In this document: positions 16,723-25,019 of the stretch, piece after piece
Numbering within the stretch: the stretch's first letter is position 1
Layout of the letters: each line of letters opens with the position of its first letter
From: JBPOFM01 sp038259855
GTDB taxonomy: Bacteria; Bacteroidota; Bacteroidia; Flavobacteriales; Flavobacteriaceae
Reading direction: 5' to 3'
NCBI GenBank assembly: GCA_038259855.1
Contig: JBBSOJ010000001.1
Coordinates: 1-41,343 of the forward strand
DNA length: 41,343 nucleotides
The notes under the pieces: model-generated
The model's database searches: none
What the model saw: the letters and a program-made list of their open reading frames with translations, nothing else
Told to the model about the DNA's origin: nothing
Position numbers and translations under genes: made by a program

Positions 16723-17172
16723 ATGTCAATAACTACATTTATTATAATAGCACTGGCATCAGTAGGTGTGATGACACTTTTCAGTTCTCTTTGGAGCCAT
16801 TTGGCCAACAAACAGTTTAGAGAACCTAATTTGTTGGCCGAAATTTTGACAAAAGACCCTATTTCGCCTCCTGAAGAAGCTTCTCAAAAAGCCATGGGAT
16901 GGACGATTCATATCACATTAGGACTATGCTTTGTATTTATTTACGAGATTCTATGGGAGAGTTTGGATGTGCAACGTAATATCTTTTGGGCACTTTTATT
17001 TGGAATTTGTATGGGAATGGTTGGAATTGCTGGATGGTGGTTGCTATTTCGGTTAAAATCGTATAGCGCAAACTTTGACTATAAACAGTTCTACATCCAT
17101 ATTTTCTTTGCGCATATCATATTCAGTCTCACAGCACTTTTAGTGTTTAATGTTATGGTGTTGTTGGCTTAA
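16723..17172 (+). CDS. Small integral membrane protein, unknown function
   Basis: A 149-residue protein with four predicted helices (about 4-24, 62-80, 88-110 and 124-148) and a short cytoplasmic loop rich in Glu and Pro between the first two. I do not recognise the family; the layout resembles small DUF2938-like membrane proteins but without clear motifs. It sits 63 bases after the DJ-1 gene and may be the last gene of that transcript. Confidence 0.7.
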   Translation: MSITTFIIIALASVGVMTLFSSLWSHLANKQFREPNLLAEILTKDPISPPEEASQKAMGWTIHITLGLCFVFIYEILWESLDVQRNIFWALLFGICMGMVGIAGWWLLFRLKSYSANFDYKQFYIHIFFAHIIFSLTALLVFNVMVLLA

Positions 17173-17333
17173 TAATACCACGTAGTGACGTCAGTAGTCA
17201 ATTAACTCATATCCAAATTTTTTTATCGCAATATCTAAATCGTTAATTTCTCAATTTATATCGATAATAAGTCTATTTCAATTTTCGCAAATTTGATAAT
17301 AACAAAGATATTATTAACTAAAAGTAGTTCTAT

Positions 17334-18293
17334 ATGAGCGGTTTAAGTAAACTTGAGATACCAGATGGCGTTATCGAATCAAAACAGTTTTTCAGCGGTT
17401 TAATAGAACGGCGTAAACTGAATCATAAATTTGAATATTATAAATTTGATGTTGTATGCACCGAAAATTTTTTAATTAATTTCCAGGACACTACAGATGC
17501 TGCGTTTTATTTATGTGTCAATCTATCAGAAAATAATGCGTTGGAATTAAATTTTTCAAAAGGCTCTGATGAAAGTATTGTCATCCCATCCTATACAAGT
17601 TTTTTGATGCCTTTTGAGAGTGAGGGATGTTTGATCTTTTCGGACGCTGCTAACAAGGATTATAATTTTGTTCTTTTAAAAATTTTCAAGAAATTTTTAG
17701 CGAAAGAAGAATTATGTGTACTGGAGGCGATTTATACGGAAAAGATGTCCAAAGATATTTCCGAACTTGGCTCGCATTTAATTCCCAATCTTTCTCTTTG
17801 TAAAATAGCGCGCAAATTGAACAATCTAACCAAAGATTCTTGCGAAAATAAATTTATCGCTGCTGGCTATTGTAATATTATTATAGGACTCAAGTTGGTT
17901 GAATTAAATGAAACTTCAAAAGTACATAAATTAGGTTTTTTACAGTCTAGAGAAATCAATGAACTCGAACTATTGACAGATAAAATCAAGAGAAATCCTG
18001 AAGTACAGTATAGTATTGATTCCATTTGTAGAGAAACAGGGATTTCTGTTTCGAAATTACAAGCAGGTTTTAAAGAAATGCATAATTGTACAGTGGCCAT
18101 TTTTATTAGAAATGTGCGTTTGGAAAAAGCCTTGGAGTTATTTAATTCAACGGATTTAAATGTGTACCAAATTGTGTATTCGGTTGGTTTCAATAGCCGA
18201 AGTTATTTTAGTCGGATTTTCAAGGAACGATTTAAATGTTCTCCAAAATTATATCAAAAAAAACTTAAGAACGTCCTGTTAAATGATTCATGA
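17334..18293 (+). CDS. AraC-family transcriptional regulator 1
   Basis: A 319-residue regulator with an unrecognised N-terminal sensing domain and a C-terminal double helix-turn-helix of the AraC/XylS type (about 215-312). The two helices show in SIDSICRETGISVSKLQAGF and NVYQIVYSVGFNSRSYFSRI, with the family-typical F-SPK-Y ending (FKCSPKLYQK). It shares this arrangement, and its length class, with two more regulators at 18288 and 19539. Its last six bases overlap the convergent neighbour's end. Ligand and targets are unknown. Confidence 0.92.
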   Translation: MSGLSKLEIPDGVIESKQFFSGLIERRKLNHKFEYYKFDVVCTENFLINFQDTTDAAFYLCVNLSENNALELNFSKGSDESIVIPSYTSFLMPFESEGCLIFSDAANKDYNFVLLKIFKKFLAKEELCVLEAIYTEKMSKDISELGSHLIPNLSLCKIARKLNNLTKDSCENKFIAAGYCNIIIGLKLVELNETSKVHKLGFLQSREINELELLTDKIKRNPEVQYSIDSICRETGISVSKLQAGFKEMHNCTVAIFIRNVRLEKALELFNSTDLNVYQIVYSVGFNSRSYFSRIFKERFKCSPKLYQKKLKNVLLNDS

Positions 18294-19328
18294 ATTTCTC
18301 TTTGCGTTTTTTCTTTCATGAAATTTTTTCCTAAAATGGGTGGGTGTCACATGATAGACTTCTTTAAATAATTGTGAGAAATAGCTATGGCTTTTAAAAC
18401 CAACCTTAAATTTTATTTCTTGGATATTTTCATCCGTATTTATCAATAAATCTTTGGCGAGTGTTAATCTAAGGTATTGAATGTACTCATTGGCGGTTTT
18501 GTTATGCAATATCTTAAATCCGTTCTGAAATTTTTCACTATTTAGTCCGACCCTTTTGGCAATGGAAGTTACAGAACCTAACGATTCCAGCTCATCCTTT
18601 ATAATTTCGATGGCTTCCAACATGGCGGACAAGTCAGCTTTCCCTAATACTTTGGTGTCAATCTCTTCACCTTGGTCATCATCGAACTGAATTAATTGTT
18701 GCGTGAGCATGCGATAAGATTGTGTTTCAGAAAAAATTTTACCAATTAAATGTTTATGTTTTTGTAATTTTGTTTCATTAAATATTTCAGCCAATGTCAG
18801 CGTATAATAACCGTTGTAATAGAATGAATTTTCACCATTTTCATCTTTAAAAATACTTTGTAGATTTGGGCTGGCTTTCCCCAGATCACAGGCTATTTTT
18901 GTCTTGAATATTTTCCGATTTATTTCAAGACTATATATTTCAGTGCGAACGTTACTTTTAAAGAATAAGATATGTCCATCATGATTTGGACTTGCAACTA
19001 TAATATTTTGAAATTGTTCTAACTCATGTACTTCTGGTTGCTTTTCGAATTGGTGCCTCAATGATCCTTCTAAACAATACAAAAATTTTAAAGGATGGAC
19101 CTTATCTATTGTGAACCTTATTTCGACATCTTCATAAAATTCGCAATCGTAAATTAGAAGGCCAATGCCACCGTCAAAATTAATGCCCACAATTTTACCA
19201 CGCCCACAGTCATCTGGGATTTCTAAAGTATATTCATCACAATTATTTGTGTAACTTGCTTTTAATTTATTGGCTAAATCTTTAATGACATCCTTTAGAG
19301 GTAGCGAATGCACTTCCAGTTTTTTCAT
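18288..19328 (-). CDS. AraC-family transcriptional regulator 2
   Basis: A 346-residue protein with the AraC double helix-turn-helix at about 245-340: SVTSIAKRVGLNSEKFQNGF for the first motif and NIQEIKFKVGFKSHSYFSQL for the second, ending VTPTHFRKKF. The N-terminal 230 residues are similar in type to those of the regulator at 19539 (both have an I-V-x-SPNxx/YKE beta-strand region reminiscent of an AraC cupin). It is divergent from 19539 across a 210-base region and convergent with 17334, so three paralogues share one small locus. Confidence 0.92.
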   Translation of the reverse strand: MKKLEVHSLPLKDVIKDLANKLKASYTNNCDEYTLEIPDDCGRGKIVGINFDGGIGLLIYDCEFYEDVEIRFTIDKVHPLKFLYCLEGSLRHQFEKQPEVHELEQFQNIIVASPNHDGHILFFKSNVRTEIYSLEINRKIFKTKIACDLGKASPNLQSIFKDENGENSFYYNGYYTLTLAEIFNETKLQKHKHLIGKIFSETQSYRMLTQQLIQFDDDQGEEIDTKVLGKADLSAMLEAIEIIKDELESLGSVTSIAKRVGLNSEKFQNGFKILHNKTANEYIQYLRLTLAKDLLINTDENIQEIKFKVGFKSHSYFSQLFKEVYHVTPTHFRKKFHERKNAKRNS

Positions 19329-19538
19329 TGATTGATTTTTTATGAAGGTATGACATTTATGAGGACATCAGCGTTATTTGTATATCTATTTGATATAACA
19401 TGCCAGTGTAAATGATTAATTATCAAATAAATATGATCTTCATAAATTTTCTGAACTCTAATAACGATATTTAAAAATGCAAAATCGATAATCAAAATCT
19501 CTCTTTTATATGTTCTTTGTGACGACAACCTTCCATAA

Positions 19539-20570
19539 ATGACTAAAAAAACCATTACTATTACTACAGCTATCGGACCTGATAATGCAAAGCGTCTTGC
19601 AATGAATCTCGATGCAGATTTCAATTCTAATTATAATGGAAGTCATATTTCATTTAATAATAAGCATGGAAGGGGTATTATAACATTTACATTCTTAAAC
19701 GAGGGTGTCTCTTTAATGTTTATGGAAGTGAACTTTAGATGCAATACTATATTCAAAGTCCATTTTGAAGAGAATGTCCCCATTGATTTTATGTTTCTAA
19801 CTTCTGGAACAATGAGTTTCAAGATTGAAGACACTTCTATTGGAACCATTGAACGGTTTCAAAACGTTATCATCCGTTACAAAGAAAATGCTGCGGCCAT
19901 TTTTGAAATGAAATGTGACGAAAAAATTCAATTATGTTTAATACAATTATGTCCTGAAAAATATATCAAAAACAATACTAAAAGACTCGACGGTCTTCCG
20001 CAAGATATAAAGGATGTTTTTTCTCAAAGTAGCTCTTCACGCATGTTTTATCATCTGGGCAACTATAACCTGAAGATATCAGATTATATAAAACAGTTGA
20101 AGGAGACAAATACAAAAGGGCTAATTAAAGATTTGACAATAACTGGAATTGTTAATTTGATATTGAGTGCGCAATTGACAGAATACATTAATCATGAACA
20201 GAGTTTAAGTTTGCCAGAATCATTGACAACTACAGATGTTGAGAAAATACATGTAGCAGTTGAATATTTACATGGCCATTTACATCAAAGGATTTCGGTT
20301 AACAGTCTTGCATATCATGTCAATTTAACACCTGTAAAATTGCAAATTGGTTTTAAAATGGTATATAAAAAGTCTGTCAACAATTATACCAAAGAAATGA
20401 AATTGCAGGCAGCTTATAATTATTTTAGTAATTCCAATCTCAACGTGTCGCAGGTGGTTTATAAAGTGGGCTATACCAGTCGAAGTTATTTCACACAGAT
20501 ATTTAGCGAACGTTTTGGTATGCTACCAAGCGAATTTATTAAAGGTCTGAAAAAATCGAACTTAAATTAG
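19539..20570 (+). CDS. AraC-family transcriptional regulator 3
   Basis: A 343-residue regulator whose C-terminus (about 235-335) is an AraC-type DNA-binding domain: SVNSLAYHVNLTPVKLQIGF, then NVSQVVYKVGYTSRSYFTQI and FGMLPSEFIKGL. The N-terminal part resembles regulator 2 in pattern (FNNKHGRGIITF here, IPDDCGRGKIVGINF there), which suggests duplication. It is divergently transcribed from regulator 2. The SRAP-like gene converges on its end with a 7-base gap. Confidence 0.92.
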   Translation: MTKKTITITTAIGPDNAKRLAMNLDADFNSNYNGSHISFNNKHGRGIITFTFLNEGVSLMFMEVNFRCNTIFKVHFEENVPIDFMFLTSGTMSFKIEDTSIGTIERFQNVIIRYKENAAAIFEMKCDEKIQLCLIQLCPEKYIKNNTKRLDGLPQDIKDVFSQSSSSRMFYHLGNYNLKISDYIKQLKETNTKGLIKDLTITGIVNLILSAQLTEYINHEQSLSLPESLTTTDVEKIHVAVEYLHGHLHQRISVNSLAYHVNLTPVKLQIGFKMVYKKSVNNYTKEMKLQAAYNYFSNSNLNVSQVVYKVGYTSRSYFTQIFSERFGMLPSEFIKGLKKSNLN

Positions 20571-20577
20571 TAAAATT

Positions 20578-21210
20578 TTACTCCTTGTAAAGTTCTCTTG
20601 ATACAGGAAATTGCATAAAATTTTGAGCATCTATCTTTAACTCTAGATTTTGAAGATCCGAAATTGTGATATTGTTGGTTAAATAGTCTTTGTAAGAGTC
20701 TTGTTTTATAATTATTGGTGTAGGTTGATTGATAATATTGGTGCTTTTGTCTTCACGTGTTAAAATTCCAAACGAATGAAAACCATCATCAAGGATGGTG
20801 TATATACCTGCGAAACAAAAAACTTCATTATGAAACATGGTTGTATGATAGGGGCGCATTTTAAAATTTTCAATTTTAGACAGGTAATAACCAGTGGATA
20901 TTACAAGACATTTTCTTGTATGGAATGACTCCATCAACCAAGGTGTCAACTCTAAAGAATCGACATCAACGTTCAGTGTGTTTTTTTCAGACTGAAAATC
21001 TTTCCATCCATTTTCATAACCCATTGGCAAAATTCCCCATATTCCAAAATTGATACTGTTCATAGACTCTGAAGTTACGATGCAAACAGAGGTCTCTTTG
21101 ATACCGTTTATCAATACTGAAGGACTATACAAATGCGGAAATGTGAAAGCAGCATTCAGTTTGGCTTCTACACCTTCTCTTGAAGCGACATTTGATATTT
21201 TTGATAACAT
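20578..21210 (-). CDS. SRAP (YedK/HMCES)-fold protein lacking catalytic residues
   Basis: A 210-residue protein aligned by eye with SOS-response-associated SRAP proteins: WGILPMGYENGW for WGLIPxW, KNTLNVDVDSLE for the NARxE region, RKCLVISTGYYL for RCLIPADGFYEW, FAGIYTIL for FAGLW and PTPIIIK for RMPVIL. Active SRAP proteins use Cys2 to trap abasic sites, helped by a Glu (GFYEW) and a His before RMP. Here residue 2 is Leu, the Glu position is Leu and the His is absent, so the DNA cross-link reaction should not occur. It is a divergent, probably non-catalytic branch seen in flavobacteria. It may still bind DNA. Confidence 0.75.
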   Translation of the reverse strand: MLSKISNVASREGVEAKLNAAFTFPHLYSPSVLINGIKETSVCIVTSESMNSINFGIWGILPMGYENGWKDFQSEKNTLNVDVDSLELTPWLMESFHTRKCLVISTGYYLSKIENFKMRPYHTTMFHNEVFCFAGIYTILDDGFHSFGILTREDKSTNIINQPTPIIIKQDSYKDYLTNNITISDLQNLELKIDAQNFMQFPVSRELYKE

Positions 21211-21546
21211 ACGTATTTGATTTTAGATAACTAATAAAGTGATTTCCTGTAATATATTTTAGCACAAAAAAAAATGTTTTTGACTTCAAAATATAATAAA
21301 TACGAAAAAATTAAAGCGGCAGTTTTAACCATTTCATAATTTTTTTAGGACTATTTTTTTGATGGATAATGAACTTTCTAATATCTATTTCTAGATAAAT
21401 TTGAAATTCCGAATGAATAGGTAAAACCTGCGGTAATTAAATGAAATTGAATCTGATTTCGGTTAACACTTTTGAAGCTCTGGGGATCAGACCCTATCCA
21501 GTTATAGGCTTTAGTTATATACTCAATATAGTCAAACTATAGAATT
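21211..21546. other. Intergenic region, no gene seen
   Basis: 336 AT-rich bases upstream of both the minus-strand SRAP-like gene and the plus-strand small-protein gene at 21547. It should hold both promoters; no clear TAnnTTTG box with good spacing was found. Confidence 0.5.
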
Positions 21547-21702
21547 ATGAATGATAATAAAAAAAGAAACAAAGCTTCTGAATTTGACCCAGAAGGGAAC
21601 AAGGAAGTTGACAAAGGTCCTCTAAAATCAGAGCATATCAATCAATATGGGGAAAAAGATGATAGGAATCGGAACATGTCAAAGCGCGTGGATGAAAAAT
21701 AG
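21547..21702 (+). CDS. Small charged hydrophilic protein (51 aa)
   Basis: A 51-codon frame starting MNDNKKRNKASEFDPEG and ending NMSKRVDEK. It is rich in Asp, Glu, Lys, Asn and Gly with no hydrophobic core, so it is expected to be disordered, in the manner of hydrophilin-like stress peptides. It lies nine bases before the membrane protein gene at 21712, which suggests one transcript. No family is recognised. Confidence 0.65.
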   Translation: MNDNKKRNKASEFDPEGNKEVDKGPLKSEHINQYGEKDDRNRNMSKRVDEK

Positions 21703-21711
21703 AAATTTTAT

Positions 21712-22260
21712 ATGAAACGATTTTTAACGCAAAATAAAAACGCCATTTTCGGCGGAATGGCGACTATGGTATTTGTGGGTCTTGGTGCTTTGTTACTGGG
21801 AAATATTTCGGGATATGAGGCAAGAGAGCTGATTTCGAGTTCACTTCCTGGATTAAATATGCTTTGCAATACCATTGTATTGGCATCTGCAACCATATTG
21901 GCTTTACTGCTTACTTTATTGGGAATTAGTTCTGGCACCCAATCTAAGATTAAGAGTGAATATTATAAATCAGTACTTAATATTGCAAAATTTGATACGA
22001 TACTTTTTATCAGCGCATTGGTTTTGTTCCAATTGTTCAACATACCAATTACCGAATCTGATGCCGTCCCTACGGCTTGGTATGCAATTATCTATTGGAT
22101 TTCTTTGGGAACTTCTTCTATTTTGAGTGGTTTTATGGTGACGGTAATTCTACTTTTGTATACTACGGTAGACAATATCATTTCGATTATAGGTATGCAT
22201 ATAGATGACCATCCCCTTATTGACCAAGCGGATATAAAGGATGACGAGAAAGTTGAATGA
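21712..22260 (+). CDS. Membrane protein with four helices, unknown function
   Basis: A 182-residue protein with four long hydrophobic segments (about 12-33, 45-67, 93-111, 119-145) and a short acidic C-terminal tail. The loop between helices 2 and 3 has a conserved-looking GISSGTQSKIKSEYYKSVLNI basic stretch. I do not recognise the family with certainty. The coupling to the small hydrophilic gene just upstream suggests a joint role at the membrane. Confidence 0.75.
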   Translation: MKRFLTQNKNAIFGGMATMVFVGLGALLLGNISGYEARELISSSLPGLNMLCNTIVLASATILALLLTLLGISSGTQSKIKSEYYKSVLNIAKFDTILFISALVLFQLFNIPITESDAVPTAWYAIIYWISLGTSSILSGFMVTVILLLYTTVDNIISIIGMHIDDHPLIDQADIKDDEKVE

Positions 22261-22368
22261 GGTTTAGATTGAATCGATAGCTTGTCAAATCAGTTAATTT
22301 ATACTGTTTTTGAATCACATTAAATAATTTGAATACTTTATTTTTAAGAAACTTAAAATTATAATATT

Positions 22369-22509
22369 ATGAGCACGAACAACGATCAACAAAAGGAAAC
22401 CGACAGAAAAGAATCCAGTACAAAGCATCCAAGAGGAAGCAAAAAAGTCCATAGCGAAAAAGACGACTCGACGGAAGATGGTTACAAGCCAAACAAATCA
22501 AGTAAATAA
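22369..22509 (+). CDS. Tiny hydrophilic Lys/Ser/Asp-rich protein (46 aa)
   Basis: A 46-codon frame starting MSTNNDQQKETDRKES and ending YKPNKSSK, followed ten bases later by a strong terminator. Composition is Lys, Ser, Asp, Glu and Asn with no hydrophobic core. It resembles the 41-residue protein at 13809 in its start and make-up. The terminator right behind it supports a real short transcript. No family is recognised. Confidence 0.68.
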   Translation: MSTNNDQQKETDRKESSTKHPRGSKKVHSEKDDSTEDGYKPNKSSK

Positions 22510-22517
22510 TAAATTAA

Positions 22518-22553
22518 AAAACCTCAAACAGTTAAATTAGTTTGAGGTTTTTT
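22518..22553 (+). terminator. Rho-independent terminator after the 46-residue gene
   Basis: AAACCTCAAAC (22519-22529) pairs with GTTTGAGGTTT (22540-22550), followed by TTT on the plus strand and preceded by an A run, so it may also act on the minus strand. Confidence 0.82.
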
Positions 22554-22618
22554 AAAACGTTTTTTTTGAAAAGACATTATTAAAGTGAAAACTTTCTTTT
22601 TAAATATTCAACTCGATA

Positions 22619-22741
22619 TTATTTGCTCTTTTTCATTAATTTCATAGCAATATATACAAACTGAATTCCTGTCAAAACCAACTTGGTTTTTTTCTTTTTT
22701 ACAATTACTGTTGCAGCACTTAGTATTAGGGTAGGTAGCAT
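22619..22741 (-). CDS. Small basic membrane-associated peptide (40 aa), putative
   Basis: A 40-codon frame with an N-terminal hydrophobic segment (MLPTLILSAATVIV), a run of lysines and a second hydrophobic patch (LVLTGIQFVYIAM) ending KLMKKSK. It lies 20 bases after the ribosome-factor gene on the same strand, so it may be its downstream partner. The amphipathic pattern is more protein-like than random, but the length is short and no family is known. Confidence 0.45.
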   Translation of the reverse strand: MLPTLILSAATVIVKKKKTKLVLTGIQFVYIAMKLMKKSK

Positions 22742-22761
22742 AAATTGATGTATTTTAATAG

Positions 22762-23064
22762 TTAATAATTTTTCATCATTTCTTTGCGCTTTCTTAACTG
22801 CCGCTCCAATTCATTAATAGTTTCGGACACAGCATCCGTAAAACTATCATGAGATGATTCTGCAAACAATCGTGGTCCTGGAAGACTCAATCGAATGCTA
22901 CATATTTTTCCGGTATCATCAGATGATGTATTTTCCAGCTTAAAAAAAACATCGGCACGTATGACCATGTCATTCTTTTCGCCCAAAGTATTCAATTTTT
23001 CTGTAGTAAACGTCTCAAGTGTTTCACTTGCTGTAACGTCATGATATTCAAAAATGATTTGCAT
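22762..23064 (-). CDS. Short HPF/RaiA-type ribosome hibernation factor
   Basis: A 100-residue S30AE-domain protein. The start at 23064 (MQIIFEYHDVTASETLETFT) is chosen because it begins the conserved fold; a longer frame to 23241 would run into the gene upstream. Recognised features are the beta-alpha opening with the KLNTLGEK helix, VIRADVFFKLEN in the middle, CSIRLSLPGPRLFAES and the basic end ERQLRKRKEM. Members bind the 30S subunit and stall ribosomes in stationary phase. This fits the dormancy theme of its neighbours. Confidence 0.85.
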   Translation of the reverse strand: MQIIFEYHDVTASETLETFTTEKLNTLGEKNDMVIRADVFFKLENTSSDDTGKICSIRLSLPGPRLFAESSHDSFTDAVSETINELERQLRKRKEMMKNY

Positions 23065-23077
23065 ACTATTTAAGTTT

Positions 23078-23482
23078 TTAGTTGTTGTTATGAAAATTAA
23101 CCATCCAGTTGATTCCAAATTTGTCTGTACATCTTCCGAAATATCCCCATTCACGTTCTCGAAAGTTATGATGTACTTGCCCACCTTTTGATAAGGCATC
23201 AAAAAGTTCACGCGCATTATCTTGAGAATCTGCATCAACACTCATGTGTATTTGATTGCCATGGTTTATGGGCGTATCAGGAGACGCATCGTACGCCATA
23301 AAATGCACACCTTTTCCTTTTAATTCGGCATGTTGAAGTTTCTGTCTGTAGGACGATGGTACATCAATTTCCTTGTCTTCATAGGTTTCTCTATTTTTAA
23401 TATCTGCATCAAATAAGTCGCCGTAAAAATTAAGCGCTTCTTGACAATTGCCGTTAAATGCTAAATATGCTTGTATTTTCAT
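23078..23482 (-). CDS. VOC family protein, PhnB-like
   Basis: A 134-residue vicinal-oxygen-chelate protein of the PhnB (3-demethylubiquinone-methyltransferase-like) type. Motifs are the opening AYLAFNGNCQEALNFYGDLF, the GVHFMAYDASPD strand, HMSVDADSQDNARELFDALS and the closing FGRCTDKFGINWMVNF. Family members bind metal or act as antioxidant/resistance proteins, but the PhnB-like branch has no firm activity. It is separated by 13 bases from the ribosome-factor gene, suggesting one operon (VOC, HPF, small peptide). Confidence 0.92.
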   Translation of the reverse strand: MKIQAYLAFNGNCQEALNFYGDLFDADIKNRETYEDKEIDVPSSYRQKLQHAELKGKGVHFMAYDASPDTPINHGNQIHMSVDADSQDNARELFDALSKGGQVHHNFREREWGYFGRCTDKFGINWMVNFHNNN

Positions 23483-23597
23483 TGTATTAGGTTTTTATAA
23501 TTTTAATTATTGTTTGCTGTATTGAATATTGTCATCATTGGTAAAAATTTTATAGAAAAAAATGACCTGTTACAGGGCATTCTCAAATAATTAAAGA

Positions 23598-24047
23598 TTA
23601 TTTAAAATCTTCCATTCCCCTCACTTGACTCAAATCGTTTTGAATCTTGCTTTTTTGTTGTCTTAAGATTGTTGCAATACTCGGTGGGAGGGTAGTGTCA
23701 GCCAGAACTTCTTCATATTCTTCCACAGATGCCTTTTCGCCGCGTATAGCTTCCTCCAACATTGATTCGTCATTATCAGCAGAGAAAAATCCTTTGACAT
23801 CCATCCAAGCTCTGTGGATGGTTCCTGTAAAACTACCATTGTCATTAATATCGTCGTAATTCACTACCAATTCCCTTTTTAAGTCAGAATAGAACGTCTT
23901 TCTATCATTGGCCTTATTCTGAAAAAATGTTTTAAGACTATTGTTATCGGCATTGTCAGCTGCATTACGGTAGCCTTTTTCTGCGTCTTTATTCTTTTCC
24001 AAGATTTCTTCTAATTGGTCTGATAATTTTTCGTGTCTAGTATTCAT
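23598..24047 (-). CDS. DUF2383/PA2169 family four-helix-bundle protein
   Basis: A 149-residue all-helical protein of the ferritin-like DUF2383 family. It shows the N-terminal LEEILEKNKDAEKGYRNAAD, the DRKTFYSDLKRELV helix and GEKASVEEYEEVLADTTLPP near the end. No complete iron-binding residue set is evident. Such proteins are typical of stress and biofilm-related gene sets in Bacteroidota and pseudomonads; function is not established. It has a 115-base gap from the VOC gene and probably its own promoter. Confidence 0.9.
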   Translation of the reverse strand: MNTRHEKLSDQLEEILEKNKDAEKGYRNAADNADNNSLKTFFQNKANDRKTFYSDLKRELVVNYDDINDNGSFTGTIHRAWMDVKGFFSADNDESMLEEAIRGEKASVEEYEEVLADTTLPPSIATILRQQKSKIQNDLSQVRGMEDFK

Positions 24048-24232
24048 GGTTTTTTTAATTTATGATTAGTCAACAATATATTTTTTTGAATACATAACAT
24101 TGAACTCTAAACACTATTTTTAGGTAACTAAAAATGAAACCTCTCCGATGAAATCAGTATTACTCAATTACTTGATTAGAACAAATGTTTTTCTGATAAA
24201 TGACTGAATTTATCATGGTTATTTGAATAAAA

Positions 24233-24658
24233 TTACGCTGGATTATTCTTAAACCAATCACGATACATTCCAAATTGGTCTTCATTAAGAACCGCATTCA
24301 AAACAGAATTGTGCTCATCAATTTGTTGTTGTTCACCCATGTTATAATTTGCGTTTTTATTTTGCCATGTGTCCATGACAGTTTTATAGTCGCGTTCATA
24401 TTTGCGTTTTTGTTCATCTGTCATTCCTAAATCTTTATACATCTTTTGAGTTCGTGCATCAGAATAGTCCGTAATATGTTTTGTTTTGCCATTTTGATTA
24501 CGACTCCTATTTGAGTTTGATTTTTGAGGATCACTTTGTTTAGATGACTTTAATGATTGACTTGAATTTGGATTAGTTTTACCTTTTAAATTGAGAGCAA
24601 CATAGGCGACTGCCGAAGAAAGTCCAACGAAGGTTAAAAGTTTTGTTAGTTTATTCAT
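24233..24658 (-). CDS. Membrane-anchored or secreted protein, Spy-like helical region
   Basis: A 141-residue protein with an N-terminal hydrophobic segment (LLTFVGLSSAVAYVALNL) followed by a Ser/Asn/Gln/Lys-rich linker (about 25-60) and a helical end with TDEQKRKYERDYKTVMDTW. That end resembles the helix-turn repeats of Spy/LTxxQ periplasmic proteins, but the LTxxQ signature is not exact. It is likely periplasmic. Function unknown. Confidence 0.7.
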   Translation of the reverse strand: MNKLTKLLTFVGLSSAVAYVALNLKGKTNPNSSQSLKSSKQSDPQKSNSNRSRNQNGKTKHITDYSDARTQKMYKDLGMTDEQKRKYERDYKTVMDTWQNKNANYNMGEQQQIDEHNSVLNAVLNEDQFGMYRDWFKNNPA

Positions 24659-25019
24659 GATTTTAAGTTTTTTAATTTATAAATCTAAAATTAACCATTG
24701 TATGACTAATTAATTAACTATAAAAGTTTAAAAATTTGCTCTATCTATAAATAATCGGTGGATAGTATACCTACGAGGAAAGCTCATCTTTATTAGAAAA
24801 TGACAAACATCTAATTTGCTTCTTGAATTGATCGGAATCGAAATCAAGATTTAAAATGTTTGTTTTTTTTGATTAAAGTATTCGAAACGATTTTCAAAAT
24901 AAGGGATTTTTCAAGTGCGTATTGTATAGGAAAATCCATTTAGAAAAAGGACGAGAAGGTTTGAATGATTTAAAGGCTACAAGGATATTTTTGAAATATT
25001 CTACATTTTGGTGGCATAT
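24659..25019. other. Gene-free 361-base interval
   Basis: AT-rich, no convincing ORF, RNA or repeat found. It follows the end of the DUF3891 gene and precedes the promoter of the gene at 24658 (both on the minus strand). Confidence 0.5.
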
